Origin: Cyanobacteria bacterium Co-bin13
GTDB lineage: Bacteria > Cyanobacteriota > Cyanobacteriia > Phormidesmidales > Phormidesmidaceae
Length of the DNA: 7,514 bases
NCBI GenBank assembly: GCA_014534385.1
Contig: JACVRP010000179.1
Span: forward strand, 1-7,514
Direction: 5' to 3'
The notes under the pieces: model-generated
Told to the model about the DNA's origin: nothing
The model's database searches: none
Seen by the model: the letters and a program-made list of their open reading frames with translations, nothing else
Shown: positions 1-7,192 of the stretch, in pieces
How positions within the stretch are numbered: the first letter of the stretch is position 1
How the letters are laid out: each line of letters starts with the position of its first letter
Made by a program: the position numbers and the translations under genes

Positions 1-1572
1 GCTCACTGTGGCTTCCTGGTGGTTGTCAAATTCTACCTGCCAACGTTCCCAGGCGGTTTGGTTGTGGCCTAGCAGGTAAAGTTCCTGCAGCGCTTCTGAT
101 CCGGCGGGCAGCGGCGATCGCTGGGCCGGTAGCTGAACCTCAGGCAGTTTAGAGCGCACGGTCTTAAAGTCGCCGACATCCCAGCCCAGCATGACGGCTG
201 AGCGCCAGGCATAGTAGGACTCAGGGTAGTGGCCAATGACGTGTTCGAAAGCCGCTTGGGCAACGTCTGACTGGCCTAGCTGCCGGGCCCAGCGGCCTGC
301 CCAAAATCCGGCTCTTGGGGTAACTTCCTGGTCGGGGCTGAATTTGAGCGTTTCCTGGGCCCATCGTATAGCCGTTTGCAGGTCGCCTGCTGCCGCCGCA
401 CTCTCGGCATATTTCATCCGCAGCTCAGCTGCCGCTTCAGAGGCTCCGTACTGGCTCAGCAGGGACTGGCGAGCTTCCTGGGCTGAGGTGGGGCTGTTGA
501 GGGCATCTAGGACTTCCGCTTTTTTCAGCAGCGCTTCCCCGGCCCGGTCAGGAAAGCGGGCAACGACCTGATCGAGTACGCTCGCTGCCTTTTCTAGCGA
601 AAGAATGTCGGAGAGCCGCACCAGCCCCAACCCCGTTTCTGGCGCGTCTGGAAACTGCTGATCTAGCAGGGTGTAGTAGTTAATGGCAGCAGTCGCGTTG
701 CCGTTGAGCTGATAGCCCCGACCGGCTCGATAGAGGTTGCGGGCTGTGGCAGGGGCCTTGGCATAGGCCGGCCCCGCTTTGACGTAGCGCCCTAGCTCCC
801 AGTAGCCAAAGCCAATACTCTGCCAATCGGCGGGCTGGAGCTGGCTGGCAAATTCTTGGGACAGCCGATCTAGGGCTGCTTCTGCCTCGGGGCGGTAGTG
901 GCCGTGTTGGGCAATCAGCTTGAGCAGGGGCAGGGCGTCGGCTCGGTTGGGGTCTTCGGCCAGGCGGGCAAAGGCCAGATCAAGGCTGCGGGGATAGGCG
1001 GGAAAGGTTTGCAGCAGCTGCTCCAGGTAGGCGGGATCGGTTTCGCTGAGGCGGTAGAGCGCCTCTGCCGCTGCTGGGTCGCTGCCGTGGCGCTCTACTA
1101 CCTGCTGCCAGGCGGCCACAGCCTCCTCTGGCTGGCCTGCGGCTTTGTAGGCCTGGCCTAGTCGCAGCAGCGTGTAGGGGGCTAGGACGGGATAGGCTTC
1201 GTCTAGCCCGGTGAGCAGGGGGATGGCGCTACCGCCCCGATCCTGGTTGATTTGGTCAACGGCTAACAGGTAGCGGGCCCGGCTGGTGACGGTTGAGGGG
1301 TCGCCATTGGCTAGCTGCGCTAGCTGCAGGGCTCGTTTATCAGCGGGCAAGAGGGCCAGCTGAGGTAGCGGGTCGGGCCGCTCGGCAAAGGGGTTTAAGG
1401 ACTGTTGCGGAGCCGTTTCGGGTAGCGTCCCGGCGAGCGGACGATGCCGTACCACGGCGACAGCCATACCCACAGAAAGGGCACTGACTGCTGCGATCGC
1501 AACCAGAGGCAGTCTTTTTCGAACGATCTGCCCGAGCGGCAGTTTTTCCTTCAGTTGCTTCAATTTCAGCAT
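1..1572 (-). CDS. TPR-rich, membrane-anchored lytic transglycosylase (Slt-type), N-terminal part, 3' truncated by window
   Basis: Reading the minus strand from ATG at 1572 gives 524 uninterrupted codons to the window edge, so the protein continues to the left. It begins MLKLKQLKEKLPLGQIVRKR, a basic start. A single hydrophobic segment follows at about residues 21-41 (LPLVAIAAVSALSVGMAVAVV), fitting an uncleaved anchor or signal peptide with the rest in the periplasm. Residues from about 110 to 500 are helical TPR-like repeats, for example LGQAYKAAGQPEEAVAAWQQVV, then YYAWRSAVMLGWDVGDF near residues 455-475. This resembles the superhelical region of cyanobacterial soluble lytic murein transglycosylases, which cleave the MurNAc-GlcNAc bond of peptidoglycan. 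The catalytic SLT domain with its glutamate would lie in the missing C-terminal 200 or so residues, so the enzymatic call is inferred from the helical part alone. A generic TPR protein is the alternative. A weak Shine-Dalgarno-like GGTGGGT (1578-1584) precedes the start by 5 nt. The gene is divergent from pepA. Confidence 0.75.
   Translation of the reverse strand, partial: MLKLKQLKEKLPLGQIVRKRLPLVAIAAVSALSVGMAVAVVRHRPLAGTLPETAPQQSLNPFAERPDPLPQLALLPADKRALQLAQLANGDPSTVTSRARYLLAVDQINQDRGGSAIPLLTGLDEAYPVLAPYTLLRLGQAYKAAGQPEEAVAAWQQVVERHGSDPAAAEALYRLSETDPAYLEQLLQTFPAYPRSLDLAFARLAEDPNRADALPLLKLIAQHGHYRPEAEAALDRLSQEFASQLQPADWQSIGFGYWELGRYVKAGPAYAKAPATARNLYRAGRGYQLNGNATAAINYYTLLDQQFPDAPETGLGLVRLSDILSLEKAASVLDQVVARFPDRAGEALLKKAEVLDALNSPTSAQEARQSLLSQYGASEAAAELRMKYAESAAAAGDLQTAIRWAQETLKFSPDQEVTPRAGFWAGRWARQLGQSDVAQAAFEHVIGHYPESYYAWRSAVMLGWDVGDFKTVRSKLPEVQLPAQRSPLPAGSEALQELYLLGHNQTAWERWQVEFDNHQEATVS
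1493..1500. repeat. HIP1 octamer GCGATCGC (one of five)
   Basis: The palindrome GCGATCGC also occurs at 114-121, 3911-3918, 5198-5205 and 6741-6748, all within genes. Five copies in 7.5 kb far exceed chance. This is the highly iterated palindrome known from many cyanobacterial genomes, and it is the main taxonomic clue here. Confidence 0.9.
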
Positions 1573-1597
1573 GGGAAACCCACCAGCGCTGTAAAGC

Positions 1598-1606
1598 TTT
1601 GTAGCA
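1598..1606 (-). promoter_or_regulatory. Candidate extended -10 promoter for the Slt-like gene
   Basis: On the minus strand this reads TGCTACAAA, matching the extended -10 form TGnTAnnnT-like with TACAAA as the hexamer. It lies 25 bp before the ATG at 1572, which would leave a leader of about 18 nt. No convincing -35 hexamer sits 17 bp upstream. This rests on motif matching only. Confidence 0.25.
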
Positions 1607-1607
1607 G

Positions 1608-1635
1608 AAAAAATCTGTTTTGGGACAGGTTTTTT
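1608..1635. repeat. 11-pair hairpin with A-tract and T-tract arms in the divergent intergenic region
   Basis: The arms 1608-1618 and 1625-1635 pair along all 11 positions, with one G-T pair and a 6-nt loop (TTTGGG): six A-T pairs at the base, then T-G, C-G, T-A, G-C and T-A. It lies between the two divergent starts, immediately upstream of the candidate minus-strand -10. Because it carries T-runs in both directions it could act as a terminator or attenuator for transcripts entering from either side, or as an operator. The function is not established from sequence. Confidence 0.45.
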
Positions 1636-1712
1636 TGGCCTAGCATGGCATAACTTGTCAACCTGCGATCACAATGGTTCAGAATATAGGCGTTACTTAG
1701 AGTGAATCCGGG

Positions 1713-3191
1713 ATGGAGTTTCAAGCATCGGACAAAACCTGTCTGACCTGGTCTGGCGATTGCCTTGTCATTGGCGTTTGTGAAGAGTCTCTGCCGCTGG
1801 CTGGCATGATGGCTGAGCTCAACGAGCGGCTCAGCGGACTGTTGCAAGACTTAATAGATGAAACCGAGTTTACTGGCAAAGACGGAGCCACTGCCACCCT
1901 GCGCGTGGGTAAGCAAGGCCCGATCCGTAAGCTAGGACTGGTCGGCCTCGGCTCTGTCGAAAGCTTAAAACCCGAAACCCTCCGTAAAGCCGCCGCTACA
2001 GCGGCCAGACTGGCCAAAAAGGAAAAATGTTCCTCCCTCGGCCTCAGCCTGCCGGTCTGGAACAACGATCCGGCCCTTACCACTCAGGCCCTGACCGAAG
2101 GGGCCATTTTGGCGCTCCAGGAAGACAGCCGCTTTAAGTCTGACAAAGACGAAAAAGCCAGTCAGGTGCAGCAAATCCACCTGCTGGACCTGGTGGGACA
2201 AGAAGCAGCCATCAGTAAAGCCCAGGCCATCTGTGAAGGCGTGATCTTGGCGCGGGAGCTGGTTGCCGCACCGCCCAACATCGTTACCTCGGTCAGCCTG
2301 GCTGAAACGGCAGCAGAAATCGCCCAATCCTGCGGCCTGCACCTAGAAGTGCTGGAGCAGGAAGACTGCGAAAAGCTCGGCATGGGAGCCTATCTAGGCG
2401 TTGCCCAAGCCTCTGACATTCCGCCCAAATTCATTCACCTGACCTACAAACCCGAGGGCACTCCCAAGCGCAAGCTAGCCATTGTGGGCAAAGGGCTGAC
2501 CTTCGACTCCGGCGGCCTCAACATCAAGGGGGCTGGCAGCGGCATCGAGATGATGAAAGTGGATATGGGCGGCGCGGCTGCCACCCTGGGAGCCGCCAAA
2601 GCCATTGGCCGCCTCAAGCCTGAGGTGGAGGTTCACTTCATCAGCGCTGCGACTGAAAACATGATCAGCGGTCGGGCCCTTCGCCCCGGCGATATTTTGA
2701 CCGCGTCTAACGGCAAAACCATCGAGGTCAACAACACCGATGCTGAGGGCCGCCTGACCCTGGCCGATGCCCTAGTCTTTGCCGAGAAGCTGGGCGTCGA
2801 TGCCATTATCGATCTGGCCACCCTCACTGGGGCCTGCATTATTGCGCTGGGAGATGATATTGCCGGACTGTTTACCCCCGATGACGGGCTAGCTCAGGAA
2901 ATTTCCCAGGCAGCGGAAGTCAGCGGCGAGAAGCTCTGGCGCTTGCCGATGGAAGAGAAATACTTTGAGGGCCTGAAATCTCTAGTGGCAGACATGAAAA
3001 ACACCGGACCCCGTCCCGGCGGTTCGATTACGGCCTCGCTGTTTCTCAAGCAGTTTGTCAACGGTACGCCATGGGCGCACCTAGACGTGGCTGGTCCGGT
3101 GTGGATTGAGAAGGAGGGGCCTTACCACAGCCCAGGAGCTACCGGCTATGGCGTTCGCACCCTGGTACAGTGGGTTCTGGCGTCGAGCTGA
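1713..3191 (+). CDS. pepA: Leucyl aminopeptidase (M17 family, PepA)
   Basis: This 492-residue protein is full length for the M17 family. These cytoplasmic enzymes are usually hexameric and need two metal ions to remove N-terminal residues, preferably leucine, from peptides, recycling products of protein turnover. The N-terminal half (about 1-170) is the variable regulatory domain. The C-terminal catalytic domain has all expected residues: K260 and D265 in GKGLTFDSGG, catalytic K272, D284 in KVDMGG, and D343, E345 and R347 in the signature NTDAEGRL. These match the metal ligands and catalytic lysine and arginine known from E. coli PepA. The ATG at 1713 gives the normal family length; only a poor purine stretch precedes it. 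The stop TGA lies 29 bp before the next gene, which probably shares the transcript. Nothing is missing or broken. Confidence 0.96.
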   Translation: MEFQASDKTCLTWSGDCLVIGVCEESLPLAGMMAELNERLSGLLQDLIDETEFTGKDGATATLRVGKQGPIRKLGLVGLGSVESLKPETLRKAAATAARLAKKEKCSSLGLSLPVWNNDPALTTQALTEGAILALQEDSRFKSDKDEKASQVQQIHLLDLVGQEAAISKAQAICEGVILARELVAAPPNIVTSVSLAETAAEIAQSCGLHLEVLEQEDCEKLGMGAYLGVAQASDIPPKFIHLTYKPEGTPKRKLAIVGKGLTFDSGGLNIKGAGSGIEMMKVDMGGAAATLGAAKAIGRLKPEVEVHFISAATENMISGRALRPGDILTASNGKTIEVNNTDAEGRLTLADALVFAEKLGVDAIIDLATLTGACIIALGDDIAGLFTPDDGLAQEISQAAEVSGEKLWRLPMEEKYFEGLKSLVADMKNTGPRPGGSITASLFLKQFVNGTPWAHLDVAGPVWIEKEGPYHSPGATGYGVRTLVQWVLASS

Positions 3192-3220
3192 TCCACACTG
3201 GCTAAACTGGCGAACAATGT

Positions 3221-4126
3221 ATGGTCGATGATTTTGGGCTGCTGGCAGCAGCCGGGGTGCTCTCTGGCATTTTGGCGGGCTTTTTAGGCATTGGCGGCGG
3301 CACGATTCTGGTGCCGATCATGGTGCGTCTCGGGTTTACCCCAATAGAAGCGGTTGCTACCAGCAGTCTGGCCATCGTTGTCACGTCGATTACCGGCAGT
3401 GTGCAGAACTGGCGCATGGGCTTTTTAGACCTGCGAAAGGTGCTGCTGCTGGGGTTTCCGGCATTGGTCACGGCTCAGCTAGGGGTGCTGCTGGCCAATG
3501 TTTTTCCGGACTATGCGCTGTTGGGAGGCTTTGGCCTACTTTTGCTCCTGAATGTGTATCTGGTGGGGCTGCGCAAGCAGGTGGTGGCCCAAAAGGCGAA
3601 GCAGGAATCGCACCAGGTTGATTCGCAGACAATAGGGACTGATCCTACCGATAACGGTGTAGGGGCAGGCGGCACGATTCAGCCCCCCTCTACGGAGTTC
3701 GCGGGGGATGGTTTGGAGGGGAGTGAGCAGAGGATCAAACGGGAAATGAACCCGGTTTTGGCGCGGCTGATCACGGGCAGCTCGGCGGGGATTTTGGCGG
3801 GGCTGTTTGGCGTAGGCGGCGGCGTGATTATGGTGCCGCTGCAGATTTTGCTGCTGGGAGAAGGCATTAAAACGGCGGTGCAGACGAGTCTGGGGGTGAT
3901 TATGATCACTGCGATCGCAGCCTGCAGCGGCCACGCCCTCAGCGGCAACGTGCTGTTTCAGGCAGGGCTGATCCTGGGCCTCGGGGGGTTGCTGGGGGTG
4001 CAGGTCAGCACTCGCTTTTTGCCCAGGCTGCCCGATCGGGCCATCATGTTTATGTTTCGGGCTTTGCTGGCGCTGCTGTCGGTCTACATTTTTTGGCAGG
4101 CCTGGAACAGCTACCTGAGCCGCTAA
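3221..4126 (+). CDS. TauE/SafE-family membrane transporter (probable anion or sulfite exporter)
   Basis: The 301-residue protein is an integral membrane protein of the TauE/SafE (old DUF81) family, whose studied members move sulfite, sulfonates or other small organic anions across the inner membrane. It shows the family's internal duplication: GILAGFLGIGGGTILVPI at about 16-33 is repeated as GILAGLFGVGGGVIMVPL at 189-206. Both copies are followed by a second helix with TSSL or TSLG (48-51, 222-225). About eight hydrophobic segments are visible, roughly 6-25, 41-60, 74-93, 97-116, 181-206, 219-238, 245-263 and 272-294. The hydrophilic linker between the halves (about 117-180) is long and Gly/Gln/Glu-rich, which makes this protein longer than the usual 250 or so residues. 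No clear Shine-Dalgarno precedes the ATG; another ATG at 3217 is out of frame. The 29-bp gap after pepA suggests co-transcription. The substrate cannot be told from sequence. Confidence 0.9.
   Translation: MVDDFGLLAAAGVLSGILAGFLGIGGGTILVPIMVRLGFTPIEAVATSSLAIVVTSITGSVQNWRMGFLDLRKVLLLGFPALVTAQLGVLLANVFPDYALLGGFGLLLLLNVYLVGLRKQVVAQKAKQESHQVDSQTIGTDPTDNGVGAGGTIQPPSTEFAGDGLEGSEQRIKREMNPVLARLITGSSAGILAGLFGVGGGVIMVPLQILLLGEGIKTAVQTSLGVIMITAIAACSGHALSGNVLFQAGLILGLGGLLGVQVSTRFLPRLPDRAIMFMFRALLALLSVYIFWQAWNSYLSR
3683..3721. repeat. GC-rich inverted repeat inside the transporter's linker
   Basis: The arms CCCCTC (3685-3690) and GAGGGG (3716-3721) face each other inside the segment coding for the hydrophilic linker between the two membrane halves. 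The surrounding bases are unusually rich in G- and C-runs compared with the flanking transmembrane-coding DNA. It may be a remnant of a small repeat inserted in frame, or chance in a loosely constrained linker. Confidence 0.25.
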
Positions 4127-4250
4127 GGGGCTGACGCATTCAACCTAACCTCAACATAAAGATCGATTGCTTGGTAGCTAGCACTACAGTTTGCAGCGCG
4201 GCTAAGCGTCTATTCAATAGGTCTATTGCTGGCGTCTGAACGAACGTGCT

Positions 4251-4258
4251 GGGGAGAG
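4251..4258 (+). promoter_or_regulatory. Ribosome binding site that fixes the ATP-grasp start at GTG 4268
   Basis: GGGGAGAG is a purine-rich Shine-Dalgarno sequence ending 9 nt before the in-frame GTG at 4268. That is good spacing for GTG, but too close for TTG at 4262 and far downstream of TTG at 4226. It is the strongest ribosome binding site seen in the window. Confidence 0.65.
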
Positions 4259-4267
4259 ATTTTGCCT

Positions 4268-5698
<1,431 letters not shown>

Positions 5699-5713
5699 GG
5701 CAGAAGGCAGAGG

Positions 5714-5903
5714 GACGCGGAGACAGGGAGACGCGGAGACGCGGAGAAATGAAGATAGGGGAGATGAGAGAGATGGAGAAGACCCGAACACGCTCCTAAA
5801 GACAGCAGATCCAGCTTCCTTTTCCAGCCTCCCTGTTCCACGATTTCCCTACCTTGCTGCCCTTCCCCCTCCCCGCGTCCCCGCGTCCCCCCCTCCCCGC
5901 GTC
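5714..5903. repeat. Long imperfect inverted repeat built of GACGCGGA octamers
   Basis: The left arm (5714-5745) is four 8-bp units: GACGCGGA, GACAGGGA, GACGCGGA, GACGCGGA. The right arm (5872-5903) carries the complementary CCCGCGTC at 5872, 5880 and 5896. Spacings of 16 then 8 on the left are mirrored by 8 then 16 on the right, so the arms align unit for unit as a 32-position stem. The mismatches are one A opposite C in each unit plus two more in the variant unit. The loop is about 126 nt. Such GACGCGGAGA-type repeats recur between genes in filamentous cyanobacteria; family membership is from memory. In RNA it could form a hairpin within the transcript joining the flanking genes. Confidence 0.7.
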
Positions 5904-5914
5904 TCTTTTCCCTC

Positions 5915-5954
5915 CCACCCATTCACCCTCCCACCCATCCACCCATCCACCCAC
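5915..5954. repeat. Five-copy 8-bp tandem repeat (CCACCCAT) abutting the alpha-E start
   Basis: Five consecutive octamers read CCACCCAT, TCACCCTC, CCACCCAT, CCACCCAT and CCACCCAC, followed by TCCCC and the ATG at 5960. The minus strand therefore holds regularly spaced GGG tracts with 1- to 5-nt loops, a canonical G-quadruplex pattern (i-motif on the plus strand). The repeat occupies the place where a Shine-Dalgarno sequence would normally lie, and none is present. Confidence 0.75.
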
Positions 5955-5959
5955 TCCCC

Positions 5960-6901
5960 ATGCTCAGCCGCGTTGCCGACTCAATCTACTGGATAAACCG
6001 CTATGTCGAGCGGGCCGAGAACGTCGCCCGCTTTGTCGATGTAAACCTCAACCTGCTGCTCGACTCACCAGGGCTGCAGCAATGGGAACCTCTGGTGGTG
6101 ACCACAGGCGACCAGGCCCTATTCAAGCAGCGCTACGGAGAAGCCACGGCTGAGAACGTGCTTCGCTTTCTCACCTTTGATAAGGACTACCCCAACTCAA
6201 TCTTGTCGTGCCTGCAGGCGGCTCGCGAAAATGCTCGCTCAGTGCGCGAAATTATTTCGTCTGAAATGTGGGAGCAGGTCAACGCTTTTTACCTCATGGT
6301 GAAGGAGGCTGCCGAGGCGGGCTCGCTCTCTGATCTGCACATTTTCTTTCCTGAGGTTAAGCTGTCTAGCCACCTCTTTGCCGGGGTGATGGATGCCACA
6401 ATGGCCCACAACGAAGGCTGGCACTTCGGCCTGCTGGGCCGTCTGCTAGAGCGAGCCGACAAGACCGCCCGCATTCTAGACGTGAAGTACTACATCCTGC
6501 TGCCGTCTGTTTCAGATGTCGGCTCACCGCTGGATGACCTGCAGTGGATTGCCCTGCTCAAATCAGCCAGCGCCTACGAGATGTACCGCAAGTGCCAGTA
6601 CCGCATTACCCCAGATGGCGTCACCGAGTTTTTGATTCTCAACCGAGAGTTTCCCCGCTCAATCCAGTTTTGCGTGCTGCAGGCAGAGAAGTCTCTGCGC
6701 CAGATCACCGGCACCCCCTCTGGAACCTGGCGGATGCCGAGCGATCGCACCATCGGTCGCCTGCGCGCGGAGCTAGATTACGTCACCATCGATGAAATCG
6801 TAAACCAGGGGCTGCATGAGTTTTTAGATGGCCTACAGATTCGCCTGAATCAAGTAGGGGAAGCCATTTACAAAGACTTCTTTTCCTTGCAGTCGGCTTA
6901 G
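5960..6901 (+). CDS. Alpha-E domain-containing protein (DUF403), partner of the ATP-grasp protein
   Basis: The 313-residue, all-helical protein has the normal length and canonical start MLSRVADSIYWINRYVERAE of the alpha-E family. Its first signature is YVERAENVAR (15-24), with E17, R18 and E20. A related signature lies midway at GRLLERADKTAR (160-171), with E164, R165 and D167. The conserved segment NREFPRSIQFCVLQAE (228-243) follows. No signal peptide or membrane helix is seen, so it is probably cytoplasmic. The family has no settled biochemical role. It is almost always encoded beside a permuted ATP-grasp protein, and often a transglutaminase-like protein, so it is inferred to act with the ligase, perhaps as substrate carrier or partner subunit. 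Here the ATP-grasp gene is upstream on the same strand, but 261 bp of repeats intervene and no ribosome binding site precedes the ATG. In-frame codons just upstream are proline-rich repeat, so an earlier start is unlikely. Confidence 0.93.
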   Translation: MLSRVADSIYWINRYVERAENVARFVDVNLNLLLDSPGLQQWEPLVVTTGDQALFKQRYGEATAENVLRFLTFDKDYPNSILSCLQAARENARSVREIISSEMWEQVNAFYLMVKEAAEAGSLSDLHIFFPEVKLSSHLFAGVMDATMAHNEGWHFGLLGRLLERADKTARILDVKYYILLPSVSDVGSPLDDLQWIALLKSASAYEMYRKCQYRITPDGVTEFLILNREFPRSIQFCVLQAEKSLRQITGTPSGTWRMPSDRTIGRLRAELDYVTIDEIVNQGLHEFLDGLQIRLNQVGEAIYKDFFSLQSA

Positions 6902-6945
6902 CCTCAAATCCTGTGTAGTGGATCGTCAAGGCTAAAACTGTGCAT

Positions 6946-7049
6946 TGTCATTGCGAGCAGAGCGCTAGCGAAGCCATGCCCGAAGGGCTATAGCAATCTC
7001 TGCGGGGCAGCTCCTTTGTAGAGATTGCCGCGCTTCGCTCGCAATGACA
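6946..7049. repeat. Palindromic interspersed repeat (TGTCATTGCGAGC type) with a nested hairpin
   Basis: The ends are a perfect 13-bp inverted repeat, TGTCATTGCGAGC (6946-6958) and GCTCGCAATGACA (7037-7049). A second inner pair is GCAATCTC (6993-7000) with GAGATTGC (7021-7028). Between the outer and inner pairs the left side has 34 nt but the right only 8, the extra bases including a small GCCC-GAA-GGGC hairpin (6978-6988). This looks like a small non-autonomous, MITE-like or REP-like repeat; similar ends are common between genes in cyanobacteria. It encodes no protein. Placed between convergent genes, it may also stop transcription from either side. Confidence 0.75.
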
Positions 7050-7081
7050 CCCTAAAGCACCATTTTAGGTATGACAGTCCA

Positions 7082-7181
7082 GTAGGGTGCGTCATCGCTG
7101 CGCGTGACGCACCAAACTTTGTAGAAAGCCTGTTTTTGAAAGGGATTTGGTGCGTTGCGCCAAGGCGACAACACACCCTAC
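7082..7181. repeat. Second palindromic interspersed repeat (GTAGGGTG...CACCCTAC)
   Basis: The outer arms are GTAGGGTG (7082-7089) and CACCCTAC (7174-7181). Inside the left half is a perfect 9-bp hairpin, GGTGCGTCA (7086-7094) with TGACGCACC (7105-7113) and a 10-nt loop. GACGCACCAAA (7106-7116) is also met by TTTGGTGCGTT on the right (7146-7156), giving alternative foldings. This GGTGCGTCA/TGACGCACC pattern is a familiar intergenic repeat in cyanobacteria. The right end lies 11 bp from the ABC transporter stop, so it may form the 3' end of that transcript. Confidence 0.7.
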
Positions 7182-7192
7182 AGTTCACTTGC

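Larger units (their letters stand above)
5699..5959. other. Purine/pyrimidine-asymmetric, repeat-filled spacer between ATP-grasp and alpha-E genes
   Basis: These 261 bp contain no credible gene. The left third (to about 5783) is almost all purines on the plus strand. The right part (about 5821-5959) is almost all pyrimidines and runs directly into the alpha-E ATG. Between them is about 40 bp of ordinary sequence. The ORFs crossing it in other frames are low-complexity Arg/Glu/Gly or Pro/Ser strings and are not genes. The octamer inverted repeat and the tandem repeat inside it are listed separately. Confidence 0.8.

Noticed and set aside
236..1161. Plus-strand ORFs at 236-571 and 898-1161
   Set aside because: They are antisense shadows of the long uninterrupted minus-strand TPR/transglycosylase frame, which has coherent helical repeats.
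1655..1690. A sigma-70-like promoter for pepA (TTGTCA at 1655-1660 with AT-rich AGAATATAGG)
   Set aside because: The spacing to any -10-like hexamer is 19 bp or more and the hexamers are weak, so it is not supported.
4226..4267. TTG at 4226 as the ATP-grasp start, adding 14 residues
   Set aside because: The added residues (MLASERTCWGEILP) do not resemble the family start, and a strong GGGGAGAG ribosome site with 9-nt spacing points to GTG 4268.
4127..4267. Promoter in the transporter/ATP-grasp gap (TTGCAG 4191 with TCAATA 4214; short palindrome CTATTCAATAG at 4210-4220)
   Set aside because: Hexamer matches are poor and the 5-bp arms are within chance; a promoter is likely somewhere here but cannot be placed.
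5699..5959. CRISPR array
   Set aside because: The repeats are contiguous 8-bp units without unique spacers of constant length, and no cas gene is present.
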